This document shows, in pieces, positions 15,715-24,777 of a stretch of 64,000 nt of DNA. The position numbers were made by a program, and so were the translations under genes. The notes below the pieces were generated by a model that saw nothing but the letters and a program-made list of their open reading frames with translations, was not told where the DNA came from and did no database searches. How positions within the stretch are numbered: the stretch's first letter is position 1; each line of letters begins with the position of its first letter. The DNA comes from Agromyces sp. NDB4Y10 (GTDB taxonomy: Bacteria > Actinomycetota > Actinomycetes > Actinomycetales > Microbacteriaceae). The stretch spans positions 1-64,000 of the forward strand of contig NZ_LQGY01000034.1 of the NCBI RefSeq assembly GCF_001620055.1. Direction: 5' to 3'.

Positions 15715-16980
15715 CTAGAAGGCGCTGACCTCGGTGACCCACGTGTTCCACGAGGTCGTCTGGTCCTCGACGCCGTCGAAGACGCGGGTGACCGCGTTCT
15801 GCAGGGCGTCGTGGAACTGGAAGAACTTCGGGCCCTTGAAGGTCGCGACGGTCACGGCCTCGGCGCGGGCGATGCCGATCTCACCGGTGGGGGCGTCGTT
15901 GAAGTACTCGTTGGTGAAGGCGGTGAGGTCCTCGTCGGCGTACGACTCGGTCTGGCTCGGGAAGGTGCCGGCGTTGGCGAACGCCTTGACCTGCTGCTCG
16001 GGCGCGGTGAGCCAGTCGGCGAGCTTCAGCGCCTCCTCGACGTGCTTGCCGTTGGCCGGGACGGTCAGGTACGAGCCGCCCCAGTTGCCGCCGCCGCCGG
16101 GGAAGACGTCGGCGACGTCCCAGCCCTCGATCTCGGGCGCGTTGCCGGAGATCACGCCGTGCATCCAGCCCGGGCAGAGCATGGCGGCGAACTCGCCGTT
16201 GGCCATCGAGGCGAACCAGTCGTCGCTCCACTGGCCGGCGTAGGCCGAGATCGGCACGGCGCGCTCGACGACGGTGTTGTACGCCTCCTCGATGTCGGCG
16301 TTCTCGGTCGCGACGATGGTGCCGTCCGGCTCCTCGTACGCGGTCTCGAGCTGGTTCACGATGCCCTGGAGGACCGAGTTCGCGGAGTCGATGAACGGCT
16401 TGCCCGTGGCGGCGGTGTACTGGTCGGCGACGTCGAAGAAGTTCTCCCAGTCGCCCTCGAGCAGGGCGGCGACCTCGCCGCGGTCGGTCGGGAGGCCGGC
16501 GGCCTCGAACAGGTCGGCGCGGTAGCAGACGCCCTGCGGGCCGATGTCGGTGCCGAAGCCCACGAGGCGGCCCTCGGCGTCGGTGGCTGCGGCCTCCTTC
16601 CAGTCGAGCCAGCGGCCCTTGGCGCTGTCGGGCACCTCGGCGAGCAGGTCGGAGTACTGCATCGCCTCGGTGAACCAGTCGACCTCGACGGCCTCGATGT
16701 CGGCGAGGCCCTCCTTGCCGAGCTTCTGGAAGTAGTTGGCGCGCGCGTCGTTGGAGGTGGCGGCGCGGTTGTGGACGATGGTGACGTCCGGGTTCTCGTC
16801 CATGTACTCCTGGAGGAGCTCGTCGGTGTACCCGAAGTCGTTGAACGTGGCGATGGTCAGCTCGACCGGGCCGCCCTCCTCCGAGGCGCTGTCGGCGCCC
16901 GAGGCGCAGCCGGTGGCGATGAGGGCGAACGAAGCGGCGCCGGCGACGGCCGCGAACGCCTTGGTGCGTCGTGAAAGCAT
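15715..16980 (-). CDS. Sugar ABC transporter substrate-binding lipoprotein (beta-glucoside operon)
   Basis: 421 aa. Lipoprotein signal peptide with lipobox ATGC (Cys near residue 25), then a family 1 extracellular solute-binding fold: LTIATFNDFGYTDELLQEYMDENPDV, the PxV..YRADLFEAAGLP hinge (GVCYRADLFEAAGLPTD) and a C-terminal tryptophan-rich stretch. First gene of the operon; ATG 16980 has AAGGGAG 8 nt upstream. Delivers the sugar to the two permeases below. Tethered outside the membrane. Confidence 0.92.
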   Translation of the reverse strand: MLSRRTKAFAAVAGAASFALIATGCASGADSASEEGGPVELTIATFNDFGYTDELLQEYMDENPDVTIVHNRAATSNDARANYFQKLGKEGLADIEAVEVDWFTEAMQYSDLLAEVPDSAKGRWLDWKEAAATDAEGRLVGFGTDIGPQGVCYRADLFEAAGLPTDRGEVAALLEGDWENFFDVADQYTAATGKPFIDSANSVLQGIVNQLETAYEEPDGTIVATENADIEEAYNTVVERAVPISAYAGQWSDDWFASMANGEFAAMLCPGWMHGVISGNAPEIEGWDVADVFPGGGGNWGGSYLTVPANGKHVEEALKLADWLTAPEQQVKAFANAGTFPSQTESYADEDLTAFTNEYFNDAPTGEIGIARAEAVTVATFKGPKFFQFHDALQNAVTRVFDGVEDQTTSWNTWVTEVSAF

Positions 16981-17040
16981 CACGGTCACTCCCTTGTGTG
17001 CGTGGTTGACGGGGGCCTCGCGAGCACGCGTCACCGAGTG

Positions 17041-17111
17041 GTGAGAGCGCTCTCACGATGCGGTTCCCGATGCTAGGGACCCGGAATGCGACTTGTCAAG
17101 AGAGCGCTCTC
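17041..17111 (-). promoter_or_regulatory. Promoter of the beta-glucoside operon with twin LacI operators
   Basis: Operator 1: GTGAGAGCGCTCTCAC (17041-17056), a perfect 16-bp palindrome. Operator 2: GAGAGCGCTCTC (17100-17111). On the minus strand, -35 TTGACA (17094-17099) directly follows operator 2, then an 18-bp spacer and -10 TAGCAT (17070-17075). Operator 1 lies just after the predicted transcription start. Operator centres are 57 bp apart, compatible with looping. The central CG is the LacI/GalR hallmark. Confidence 0.88.
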
Positions 17112-17256
17112 ACAGATGTCGCGCCGTGACCTGATCGTGACCGGCGGGGCGCGGCATCCCGCGGCGTCGGGGAGCCCGCCGCCGGTCCCGGCGTCTGCCC
17201 ACCTCGCACTCAGGCCCAGCGGATGCCGCTCCCGGCGTCCTCGGAGCCGGCGCGGT

Positions 17257-17262
17257 TAGCGT
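17257..17262 (+). promoter_or_regulatory. -10 hexamer, leaderless start of amidase-domain lipoprotein
   Basis: TAGCGT, 7 nt, then GTG at 17270. Excludes the in-frame GTG at 17261, which overlaps the hexamer. Confidence 0.5.
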
Positions 17263-17269
17263 GGCCCGC

Positions 17270-17944
17270 GTGATCCGAACCCTCCTCGCCGCCGGCTTGG
17301 CCGCGGGACTCGCGCTGTGCGCGACCGGCTGCGCCGGCATCCCCCCGCTGCCGCCGCAGGCGACCTCGCCCGACGCCGCCGCCTCCGTGCCGCGCGCCGG
17401 CGTCGCGGGTTCGGGCGAGCGGTCGGACGTCGAGTCCGAGTACGTCGCGGACGAGACGTCGGACCCGGCCGTGCTGGCGCAGCTCGAGTACGTCCTCGCA
17501 TACTGGTCGGATTACAACGACGAGGAGTGGGGCGTGCTCGAGGGCAACGACTGCGTGAACTTCGCCAGCCAGGCGCTGGTCGTCCGCGGCTGGGAGCAGG
17601 ACGACGAGTGGTTCCACGGTGGTGACCCCTACGCGTCCAGCCCGACCTGGCGCAGTTCTACGGCGATGCACGAGTGGCTCTCGACCCGCCCCGACCTCGC
17701 GACGCCGCTCGACGACTCGGATCGTGCCGACGTGCAGCTCGGCGACCTCGTCCAGTTCGACTGGGACGACTCGGGGGACCGCGACCACACCGGCATCGTC
17801 ACGCGCATCGAGCGCAGCGACGACGGCGACGTGAAGGTCTACTTCGCCGGGCACACGCGCGACAGCGACTACCGCGACGTCGACGTGGCCATCACGGAGG
17901 AGCACCCCGGGGCCTCGGTCTACTACTGGCGCCTGGCCGGCTGA
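17270..17944 (+). CDS. Lipoprotein with Amidase_6-type domain
   Basis: 224 aa. Lipobox in the first 22 residues (LALCATGCAG). The domain contains YWSDYNDEEWGVLEGNDCVNFASQAL with candidate nucleophile Cys95, and the downstream DRDHTGIVTRIE (His) and VYFAGHTRDSDYRDVDVAI. This is the Cys-His arrangement of the putative amidase domain (NlpC/P60-like fold) found in actinobacterial envelope proteins. Probably acts on peptidoglycan or a cell-wall peptide (inference). The next gene starts inside its stop codon (TGATG), so the two are coupled. Confidence 0.78.
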   Translation: MIRTLLAAGLAAGLALCATGCAGIPPLPPQATSPDAAASVPRAGVAGSGERSDVESEYVADETSDPAVLAQLEYVLAYWSDYNDEEWGVLEGNDCVNFASQALVVRGWEQDDEWFHGGDPYASSPTWRSSTAMHEWLSTRPDLATPLDDSDRADVQLGDLVQFDWDDSGDRDHTGIVTRIERSDDGDVKVYFAGHTRDSDYRDVDVAITEEHPGASVYYWRLAG

Positions 17945-18762
17945 TGTCGGAGGGAACCGGACCCAGCCCCGAGGTGCAGCGACGACGGCTCATCGTGGCG
18001 TCCGTGCTCAGCGTCGTCCTGATCATCGGCTCGTTCACCGCGCTCATCGCGACGGGCGCCGGGACGGCCGGTCGCGGGGCCGACGGCGAGCCCGCGGCAT
18101 CCGCCGAGGCGACGCTCGCCCCCGCGACCGAACGCCCCGCGCCCGCCGAGACCGCCACGCCGGAGCCGGTGGTGCCCGCGTTCGACAAGGGTGCGCACTC
18201 GATCGACGACCCCGCGAGCATCTGGGTCGTCGTCGACAAGCTGCGCCCGCTGCAGCCGCAGGACTACGAGCCGGCCGACCTCGTCGCCGTGCCCGTCGCC
18301 CACACCTGGGAGCCGCTGCTGCGCCAGGAGGCGGCCGACGCCGCCGTCGCCATGTTCGACGCCGCCGCGCAGGAGGCCGGTCTCGCGCTCGCCTCGAACA
18401 GCGCCTACCGCTCGTACGGCGCCCAGGAGAGCATCTACGCCGGCGACGACGACCTCACCGCACGCCCCGGCTTCAGCGAGCACCAGACCGGACTCGCCAT
18501 CGACATCGGCCCCGAGTCGGGCGTGTGCTCGCTCGACGTGTGCTTCGCCGACACGCCCGAGGGGCAGTGGCTGCGCGACAACGCCCACCGGTTCGGGTTC
18601 ATCCTGCGCTACCCGGCCGACAAGCAGGCGGTGACCGGGTACCAGTTCGAGCCGTGGCACTTCCGCTACGTCGGCACGGACCTCGCGGCCGAGATGCGGA
18701 CCCAGGGCATCACGACGCTCGAGGAGTTCTTCGGCCTCCCGCCGGCCCCCGAGTACGGCTGA
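17944..18762 (+). CDS. D-alanyl-D-alanine carboxypeptidase (VanY family)
   Basis: 272 aa. One N-terminal membrane anchor (residues 16-38), an Ala/Pro/Glu-rich linker, then a VanY domain: SAYRSYGAQ, GFSEHQTGLAIDIG with zinc ligands His180 and Asp187, and EPWHFRYVG with the third ligand His239. Cleaves the terminal D-Ala of peptidoglycan stem peptides outside the membrane. Coupled to the amidase-domain gene by a one-base overlap, so the two probably act together in wall trimming. Confidence 0.92.
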   Translation: MSEGTGPSPEVQRRRLIVASVLSVVLIIGSFTALIATGAGTAGRGADGEPAASAEATLAPATERPAPAETATPEPVVPAFDKGAHSIDDPASIWVVVDKLRPLQPQDYEPADLVAVPVAHTWEPLLRQEAADAAVAMFDAAAQEAGLALASNSAYRSYGAQESIYAGDDDLTARPGFSEHQTGLAIDIGPESGVCSLDVCFADTPEGQWLRDNAHRFGFILRYPADKQAVTGYQFEPWHFRYVGTDLAAEMRTQGITTLEEFFGLPPAPEYG

Positions 18763-18811
18763 GCGTTCACCCGGTTCCCAGCCAGTGCGAGGGATCCTCA
18801 CACGGCGCCGT

Positions 18812-18851
18812 GTTCTCATGGTCATGTCCCCCTTAATGCCGACATGAGAAC
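18812..18851. promoter_or_regulatory. Inverted repeat in front of hypothetical gene
   Basis: GTTCTCAT (18812-18819) and ATGAGAAC (18844-18851), with a nested TCATGTC/GACATGA pair able to form an alternative stem. Function unknown; could be an operator. Confidence 0.35.
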
Positions 18852-18862
18852 CCCCGCCCACC

Positions 18863-19297
18863 GTGCCTCGTAAGATCCTCCTCCCCACGTTCCGCCGCTC
18901 GACCTTCCGCGCCCCCGATCCCGAGGCCGCCGCGCGCTTCGACCTCGCCCTGCCCGGGGCCAGCGTCGACGACGACCGCCGACCCGCCGCCGAACTCGCC
19001 GAGCTCGACGACCTGCGGAGCCAGTCGATCGAGACGGCACTGCTCGAGCAGCGGCGACTCGTCGAGGAGCGCCTCGCCGCCGAGGCGGCCGAGGACCGCG
19101 CGGCGGCGGCGCGTCGCCACGGCCTCGCCGGCGAGCAGGCGGCCACCGGAACGAGCGCACCGCGGCCGCAGGTCGCCCGGTCGTCGTTCGTCGCCGGGCC
19201 CGCGGGGGAGCGCCCGCGGCATCCGCGCCACCGCGCCGACCGCGTCGGCAACCGCCGCCCGACGAGCGGCCCCCGCCGCACCGTCGTCGTGGGCTGA
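18863..19297 (+). CDS. Hypothetical charged protein
   Basis: 144 aa, not recognised. Codon third positions are almost all G/C in this frame, which favours it over the opposite strand. The middle (about residues 45-90) is an Ala/Glu/Arg-rich probable helix or coiled coil (ELDDLRSQSIETALLEQRR); the C-terminus is basic and disordered. No membrane segment or signal. GTG start at 18863 with no clear ribosome site, so the start is uncertain. It sits between two sites sharing a TTCCCAGC motif. Confidence 0.5.
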   Translation: MPRKILLPTFRRSTFRAPDPEAAARFDLALPGASVDDDRRPAAELAELDDLRSQSIETALLEQRRLVEERLAAEAAEDRAAAARRHGLAGEQAATGTSAPRPQVARSSFVAGPAGERPRHPRHRADRVGNRRPTSGPRRTVVVG

Positions 19298-19340
19298 CGC
19301 CCGACCGCGTCCAGCGAGCGACCCTCCGGCCCTCACCGCA

Positions 19341-19385
19341 TTCCCAGCAAGCCGTAGCGAATCGTCAACCTCGCGACCATATGAT
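19341..19385 (+). promoter_or_regulatory. Candidate promoter region of glycosyltransferase pair
   Basis: TTCCCAGCAAG followed by GCGAATCGTCAAC (19341-19370) and a -10-like TATGAT at 19380-19385. A similar TTCCCAGCCAG block occurs at 18775, upstream of the preceding gene. Confidence 0.4.
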
Positions 19386-19466
19386 CCGCGAGGGGGCGGC
19401 ATTCCGGCGCCCGCACCGGTGTCACGCCGCGGAGCCCGCCCGCGCGTGCCGACGAGGGGACCACCG

Positions 19467-21638
19467 ATGGGCGTTCAGACCGCACTCGACGCCGTCACGG
19501 GCGCGCCGGCCATCGTCGATGCGATGCGCCTGGCCGATGACCTCGCCTTCGAGGCGAGCCGCGATCCCGGACTCCGCACCGTGCGCGTGCTCGCGCAGGC
19601 CTTCCAGGGCGACGACGAGCTCACCGCGATCGCGGCGACGCACGCGCTCGCCGGGGTGTTCGACGCGGGGGCGGCGAAGCTGCTCGTGCGCCTGCTGTCC
19701 GACGAGCGCGCGTTCCTCCGGGAGCACGCCGCATGGGCGCTCGCATCAGGTCTGCCGCGGGCCGACGCGATGGGCGCGCTGCTCCGCCTCGTGACGGACG
19801 GCGGCTTCACGGGCATGATCGCGCAGCGCCCCCTCGAGCAGTGGGCCGAGTCGAACGCCGACCCGCTCGTCGTCGGCGTCGAGGGCGCCCTCCTCGGGGT
19901 TCGCGAGCCCGCAGCCCGCGCCCGGCTCGTCGAGACGCTCGGCCTCGTCCGCGACCCGATCGCGACGGCCGCGCTCGTCCGGGTGGCGACGGATGCCGCC
20001 GAGCCCGAGCCCGTCCGCGTGGCCGCGATCGCCGCGCTCGGCGACCGCCCCGCGAGCCCCGAGCCGCTCGCCGAGCTCGAGCGCCTCGCGGACGGCGACG
20101 GGCTCCTGGCGGACGTGGCCCGCCTCGCGCTGGCGGACCTCGCCCAACCCGCGCCCGACGCGGCGACCCGGACGGCCCGCTCCGGCATCACGGTCGCGCA
20201 GCTCTTCCTGCACGCCGACATCGACCCCGCGCTCAGCGCGGCGGGCGCGGGCGACAACGGGGGCATCGCCACGCTGCTGGTCCGGCTCGGCGATGCGCTC
20301 GCGGCGTCGCCGGACGCGGGGATCCGGCGCGTGCTCACCCTCTCGCGCGGATCGGCACGGCAGGCGGTCGTCGACCTCGACGCCCTCCGCGAGGACGCCG
20401 CGGGCCACGTGTACGGCCGCATCCCGCTGCTGCACGACCCGGTGCCGTCCGCGGCGGCGTGGCCGCTCCGGGTTCCGGCCGAGCGCGCCATCCGTCGCGT
20501 GCTCCGCGCGGCCGGGCGCGTGGACGCGCTGCACCTCCGGATGGCCGACGTGGGGACGCTCGCCGCCGTCGAGGCCGCCCGCGAGCTCGGCATCCCCGTG
20601 GTGTTCTCGCTCGCTCCCGACCCCCACGGGGTCATCGAGACCCTCGACCGCGCCGGCCGGCTCACGCGCGAGAACTTCGGGCGCACCGACCTCGCCGAGC
20701 ACTTCTGGTTCCGCGCGCGGCTCGTGCAGCGCGTCGCGGCGAACGCCGCCCACACGGTGCTGTTCCCGCGGCCGCGACTCGAGGAGGACCTGCTCCGGCT
20801 CGTCGGCGTCGACCTGACCGCGCATGCCGAACGGCACACGATCGTGCCCGAGGGCGTCGACTTCGCGACGATCGAGGGGGCCGTGGCCGAGGCGACCGGT
20901 CACGCCGACGGCGGCGCGCCGAGACCGGCGATCGCCGAACTCCGCGACCTCCTCGCCGACCTCGCCCCGGAGCGCCGCGGACTCCCGATCGTCATCAGCG
21001 TCGGGCGGCTCCACCGCGTGAAGGGCATGGCGGCGCTCGTCGAGGCGTGGGCCGGCAGCGGGCTCGCATCGCGAGCGAACCTGCTCATCGTGGGAGGCGA
21101 CCTGCGGCATCCGTCACCCGACGAGCGCGAGCAGCTCGACCGCATCGACGCCTGCGTGCCGCCGGCCGATCGCGCCGCCGCCGGACTGATCCTCGCGGGC
21201 CACCGGCCGAACGGCGTCACCGCTCGCTGGATGGCGGCCGCCCGCGTCGGCCTGCCGGACCTCGCCGCCCCCGGCGGAGTGTATGCCTGCGCCAGCATGA
21301 AGGAGGAGTTCGGCCTCGCGATCCTCGAGGCGATGGCGACCGGCCTCTTCGTCGTCGCCCCCGACGGCGGGGGACCGGCGACGTACGTCGACGACGGCGT
21401 CACCGGCATCCTCACCGCGACGTCCGAACCGGACCGCCTCCGCGCGGCGCTGTCCGCCGCGCTCGACACGGCCGGCGGCGAAGCGGCGGCGGGCGACGAC
21501 TCGCGAGCCGACCTGTCCCGGGCGACGGTGCGGGCCGAATTCACCATCGAGCGGATGTCGCAGGCGCTCGCCGGCGTCTACGACGGCGTCGCCCGGGCCG
21601 AGGCCGAACTGCTCCGCCGCGCCGAGGCGGTCGCATGA
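19467..21638 (+). CDS. HEAT-repeat / GT4 glycosyltransferase fusion
   Basis: 723 aa. Residues about 15-225 form four or five HEAT-like helical repeats (for example ELTAIAATHALAGVFDAGAAKLLVRLLSDERAFLREHAAWALASG and PVRVAAIAALGDRP). From about residue 235 there is a GT-B glycosyltransferase: VISVGRLHRVKGMAALVEAW (start of the nucleotide-sugar half) and SMKEEFGLAILEAMATGLFVVAPDGGGPATYVDDGVTG with the E-x7-E donor motif of family GT4. Start 19467 has GAGGGGA upstream. No membrane segment. Acceptor unknown. ATGA overlap with the next glycosyltransferase implies a common product. Confidence 0.82.
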   Translation: MGVQTALDAVTGAPAIVDAMRLADDLAFEASRDPGLRTVRVLAQAFQGDDELTAIAATHALAGVFDAGAAKLLVRLLSDERAFLREHAAWALASGLPRADAMGALLRLVTDGGFTGMIAQRPLEQWAESNADPLVVGVEGALLGVREPAARARLVETLGLVRDPIATAALVRVATDAAEPEPVRVAAIAALGDRPASPEPLAELERLADGDGLLADVARLALADLAQPAPDAATRTARSGITVAQLFLHADIDPALSAAGAGDNGGIATLLVRLGDALAASPDAGIRRVLTLSRGSARQAVVDLDALREDAAGHVYGRIPLLHDPVPSAAAWPLRVPAERAIRRVLRAAGRVDALHLRMADVGTLAAVEAARELGIPVVFSLAPDPHGVIETLDRAGRLTRENFGRTDLAEHFWFRARLVQRVAANAAHTVLFPRPRLEEDLLRLVGVDLTAHAERHTIVPEGVDFATIEGAVAEATGHADGGAPRPAIAELRDLLADLAPERRGLPIVISVGRLHRVKGMAALVEAWAGSGLASRANLLIVGGDLRHPSPDEREQLDRIDACVPPADRAAAGLILAGHRPNGVTARWMAAARVGLPDLAAPGGVYACASMKEEFGLAILEAMATGLFVVAPDGGGPATYVDDGVTGILTATSEPDRLRAALSAALDTAGGEAAAGDDSRADLSRATVRAEFTIERMSQALAGVYDGVARAEAELLRRAEAVA

Positions 21639-22948
21639 CGCTCCTCGTGATCAGTCCCGACTACGCCTCGCACCTGCTGCCGCTCGCCACGCTCGCCACC
21701 GCGTGGCGCGATCGCGGCGAGCGCGTCGTCGTCGCGACCGGGCCGGCCACGGCCGCCATCGTCGAGGAGTTCGGGCTCGAGCGGGTCGACCTGCGGCTGG
21801 GTCGCGGCAGCAACCCTGGCGTCATCGCCGCCGACGAGCAGCCAGTCGGCGAGGGCGAGTCGCTGCGCGGCTTCTTCGCCGCGACCCGGGACGGGGCCGT
21901 GCCGACCCTCGCGTACCAGGCCGCGGAACGGCTCACCGACCTCATGTCGCGGCCCGTCGAGGCGGCCCGTGCCGTGCGCCGCATCGTCGACGAGGTGCGT
22001 CCCGACCGCGTGATCGTCGATCACCTGGCCTTCAGTGCTCGGCTCGGGCTGCAGACCGGGGGCGTCCCGCACGGCGACGTCGTGCTCGGCCACCCGACCG
22101 CCCTGCCCGTCGGCGACGAGGTGTACGGGTATCCGCCGGCGTGGCCGTCCGCCTTCCGTCCCGAGCCCGCCGAGCTCGCAGGCCTGCGGGAGCTCTGCGA
22201 GCGGGTCTCGGCGCGCTTCACCGCCGAGTGGAACGCCGCCGCACGCGAGCTCGCCCCGTCGCACCCGCCGACGGCCGACGCGTTCGCCGAGCACGGGCCC
22301 CTCGTCCTGTACAACTCGCCGGCCGAGCTGGCCGACGACGACAGACGGAACCTCCTGCCGCCGCACCGGTTCCTCGGCTCCGCCCGGCGGATCGAGCGGG
22401 TCGACGACGACATCGAGCGGTGGATCGCCGGCGCCGGGCCGTTCGTCTACGTGAGCTTCGGCAGCTTCCTCTCCGTGCGCGGCGACGTGCTGCGCCGGGT
22501 CGTCGAGGCGCTCCGGAAGCTCGGTCTGCGGGCGGCCGTGGCCACCGGGTCGACCGTTGCCGCGGAGCTCGGCGACCTCCCGGACGACTGGCTGGTGCGC
22601 CGCTACCTGCCGCAGGTGCGCCTGCTGGACGACGCCGCGGCGGCCGTCACGCACGGCGGGAACAACTCGGTGACCGAGGCGATCGGCGCCGGGGTGCCGC
22701 TCGTCGTGCTGCCGTTCTCGACCGACCAGTTCGCGGGTGCCGCGTCGATCGAGCGTGCCGGGTTCGGGGTCGCGCTCGACCCGAACGCGGCATCCGTCGA
22801 CGACCTCGCCGTCGCGCTGCGCCGCGTGCTCGACCTCGACCCCGCCGCGCGGTCGCGTCTGGACGACGCCGCGGCGCGCCAGGCCGAGCGGCCTGGACCC
22901 GAGCTCGCGTACGAGGCGCTCGTCGAAGGCGCGCGCTCGGCCGCCTGA
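21635..22948 (+). CDS. GT1/UGT-like glycosyltransferase
   Basis: 437 aa. N-terminal ISPDYASHLLPLATLATAWRDRGERVVVATG and C-terminal FVYVSFGSFLS, then YLPQVRLLDDAAAAVTHGGNNSVTEAIGAGVPLVVLPFSTDQF, the donor-binding signature of the MGT/UGT group (HGG..S..E, DQ). Usually transfers a sugar from a nucleotide donor to a small molecule or lipid. Overlaps the HEAT-GT4 gene by 4 nt. Together they could build a glycolipid or a glycosylated metabolite (inference). Confidence 0.85.
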   Translation: MTLLVISPDYASHLLPLATLATAWRDRGERVVVATGPATAAIVEEFGLERVDLRLGRGSNPGVIAADEQPVGEGESLRGFFAATRDGAVPTLAYQAAERLTDLMSRPVEAARAVRRIVDEVRPDRVIVDHLAFSARLGLQTGGVPHGDVVLGHPTALPVGDEVYGYPPAWPSAFRPEPAELAGLRELCERVSARFTAEWNAAARELAPSHPPTADAFAEHGPLVLYNSPAELADDDRRNLLPPHRFLGSARRIERVDDDIERWIAGAGPFVYVSFGSFLSVRGDVLRRVVEALRKLGLRAAVATGSTVAAELGDLPDDWLVRRYLPQVRLLDDAAAAVTHGGNNSVTEAIGAGVPLVVLPFSTDQFAGAASIERAGFGVALDPNAASVDDLAVALRRVLDLDPAARSRLDDAAARQAERPGPELAYEALVEGARSAA

Positions 22949-22994
22949 GGCGGCCGGGTCGGCGCCCCGCCGGCCGGCGTCGAGGGCGCGCGCG

Positions 22995-24629
22995 TCAGCC
23001 CGCGGACTGCAGCGCCGCGTCGACGATCCGCTTCGCCTCGGCCTGCACCTCGGCCAGGTGCTCCGGCCCGCGGAACGACTCGGCGTAGATCTTGTACACG
23101 TCCTCCGTGCCGCTCGGGCGGGCCGCGAACCACGCGTGCTCGGTCGCGACCTTCACGCCGCCGACCGCCGCGCCGTTGCCCGGCGCCGACGAGAGCTTCG
23201 CGAGGATCGGCTCGCCCGCGAGCTCGGTGGCCGAGATGGCGGCGCCGTCGAGCTTGCCGAGCGCGGCCTTCTGCGCAGCGGATGCCGCGGCATCCGTTCG
23301 CTCGTAGGCCGGGTCGCCGAACCGCTCGACGAGCTCGGCGTACAGCTGCGAGGGGCTCTTGCCCGTGACCGCGCGGATCTCGGATGCGAGCAGGCACAGC
23401 AGGATGCCGTCCTTGTCGGTGGTCCACACCGTGCCGTCCTTGCGGAGGAACGAGGCGCCCGCGCTCTCCTCGCCGCCGAAGGCGACCGAGCCGTCGAGGA
23501 GGCCCGGCACGAACCACTTGAACCCGACCGGCACCTCGACGAGCTTCCGGCCGAGCGCCTCGGCGACCCGGTCGATCATCGAGCTCGAGACGAGGGTCTT
23601 CCCGATCGCGGCATCCGCCGGCCAGCCGGGACGGTGCGTGTAGAGGTACTCGATCGCGACCGCGAGGTAGTGGTTCGGGTTCATGAGTCCGCCGTCGGGC
23701 GTGACGATGCCGTGCCGGTCGGCGTCGGCGTCGTTGCCGGTGAGGATGTCGAAGCGGTCGCGGTTGGCCAGCACCGACGCCATCGCGTTCGGGCTCGAGG
23801 GGTCCATGCGGATCTTGCCGTCCCAGTCGAGCGTCATGAACGACCAGCGCGTGTCGACCTTCTCGTTCACGACCTCGAGGTCGATGCCGTACCGGTCGCG
23901 GATGGCGCCCCAATAGCCCACCGACGCACCGCCGAGCGGGTCGGCGCCGATGCGGATGCCGCTCGCCCTGATCGCGTCGAAGTCGATGATCTGCGCCAGG
24001 TCCTCGACGTAGTTGCCGCGGAAGTCGTACGTCTCGACGGCGCTCGGCTCGGCCTGGTTCACCTCGCGGAGCGAGCCGGCGATGAGCTCGTTGGCACGGT
24101 CCGCAATCCACTTCGTGGCATCCGAGTCGGCCGGGCCGCCGTGCGGCGGGTTGTACTTGATGCCGCCGTCCTGGGGCGGGTTGTGGCTCGGCGTGATGAC
24201 GATGCCGTCGGCCTCGCCCTCGGCGCGCCTGGCGGGGTCGTTGTTCCACTTCAGGATCGCGTGGCTGAGCGCCGGCGTGGGGACGTAGTCGTCGAACTCG
24301 TCGGCGAGCACGCGCACGCCGTTGGCGACGAGCACGTCGAGCGCCGTGGTCTGGGCGGGGCCGCTCAGCGCGTGCGTGTCGGCGCCGATGAACAGCGGGC
24401 CGGTGATGCCCTGGCTGTTCCGGTAGTCGACGACGGCCTGCGTGATCGCGAGGATGTGGTCCTCGTTGAAGGCGGTGTTGAGGCTCGACCCGCGGTGCCC
24501 CGAGGTGCCGAACACGACGCGCTGCTCCGGGATCGAGACATCCGGATGCCGGTCGTAGTACGCCCTGAGCAGGGCCTCCACGTCGATCAGGTCGGATTCG
24601 GTCGCCGGAGTTCCCGCTCGCTCGTGCAT
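22995..24629 (-). CDS. pgm: Phosphoglucomutase (alpha-D-glucose phosphate-specific)
   Basis: 544 aa, typical of the E. coli Pgm type. Phosphoserine loop TPSHNPP with Ser148; metal loop [10 protein letters not shown] with Asp300/302/304; sugar-binding GGEESAG; phosphate-binding [16 protein letters not shown] near the C-terminus. Interconverts glucose-1-P and glucose-6-P, linking glycogen and trehalose metabolism with glycolysis. Start 24629 is fixed by CAGGAT-N6-ATG. Three-box element B lies between this gene and the DUF445 gene upstream. Confidence 0.95.
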   Translation of the reverse strand: MHERAGTPATESDLIDVEALLRAYYDRHPDVSIPEQRVVFGTSGHRGSSLNTAFNEDHILAITQAVVDYRNSQGITGPLFIGADTHALSGPAQTTALDVLVANGVRVLADEFDDYVPTPALSHAILKWNNDPARRAEGEADGIVITPSHNPPQDGGIKYNPPHGGPADSDATKWIADRANELIAGSLREVNQAEPSAVETYDFRGNYVEDLAQIIDFDAIRASGIRIGADPLGGASVGYWGAIRDRYGIDLEVVNEKVDTRWSFMTLDWDGKIRMDPSSPNAMASVLANRDRFDILTGNDADADRHGIVTPDGGLMNPNHYLAVAIEYLYTHRPGWPADAAIGKTLVSSSMIDRVAEALGRKLVEVPVGFKWFVPGLLDGSVAFGGEESAGASFLRKDGTVWTTDKDGILLCLLASEIRAVTGKSPSQLYAELVERFGDPAYERTDAAASAAQKAALGKLDGAAISATELAGEPILAKLSSAPGNGAAVGGVKVATEHAWFAARPSGTEDVYKIYAESFRGPEHLAEVQAEAKRIVDAALQSAG

Positions 24630-24635
24630 GCCCCC

Positions 24636-24641
24636 ATCCTG
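24636..24641 (-). promoter_or_regulatory. -10 hexamer, leaderless start of pgm
   Basis: CAGGAT on the minus strand, 6 nt, then ATG at 24629. The same hexamer and spacing precede ligD. Confidence 0.5.
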
Positions 24642-24686
24642 CCGCGCCCTCCGGATCGGCGACACCCCTTGCGCCTCCCTCGCACT

Positions 24687-24773
24687 CTTCTCAGGAGCGG
24701 CGCGGCGGAACGGAACCTTTCTCAGGACGACACGCCGGCGACACGCGCCGCCGGACGCAGGACTCCTGAGAAG
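24687..24773 (+). repeat. Three-box intergenic element, copy B
   Basis: Boxes CTTCTCAGGA (24687-24696), TTTCTCAGGA (24718-24727, followed by CGACACGCCG) and the inverted TCCTGAGAAG (24764-24773). Spacing 31 then 46 nt between box starts. Lies between the DUF445 stop and pgm start, both on the minus strand. Confidence 0.78.
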
Positions 24774-24777
24774 GGGC

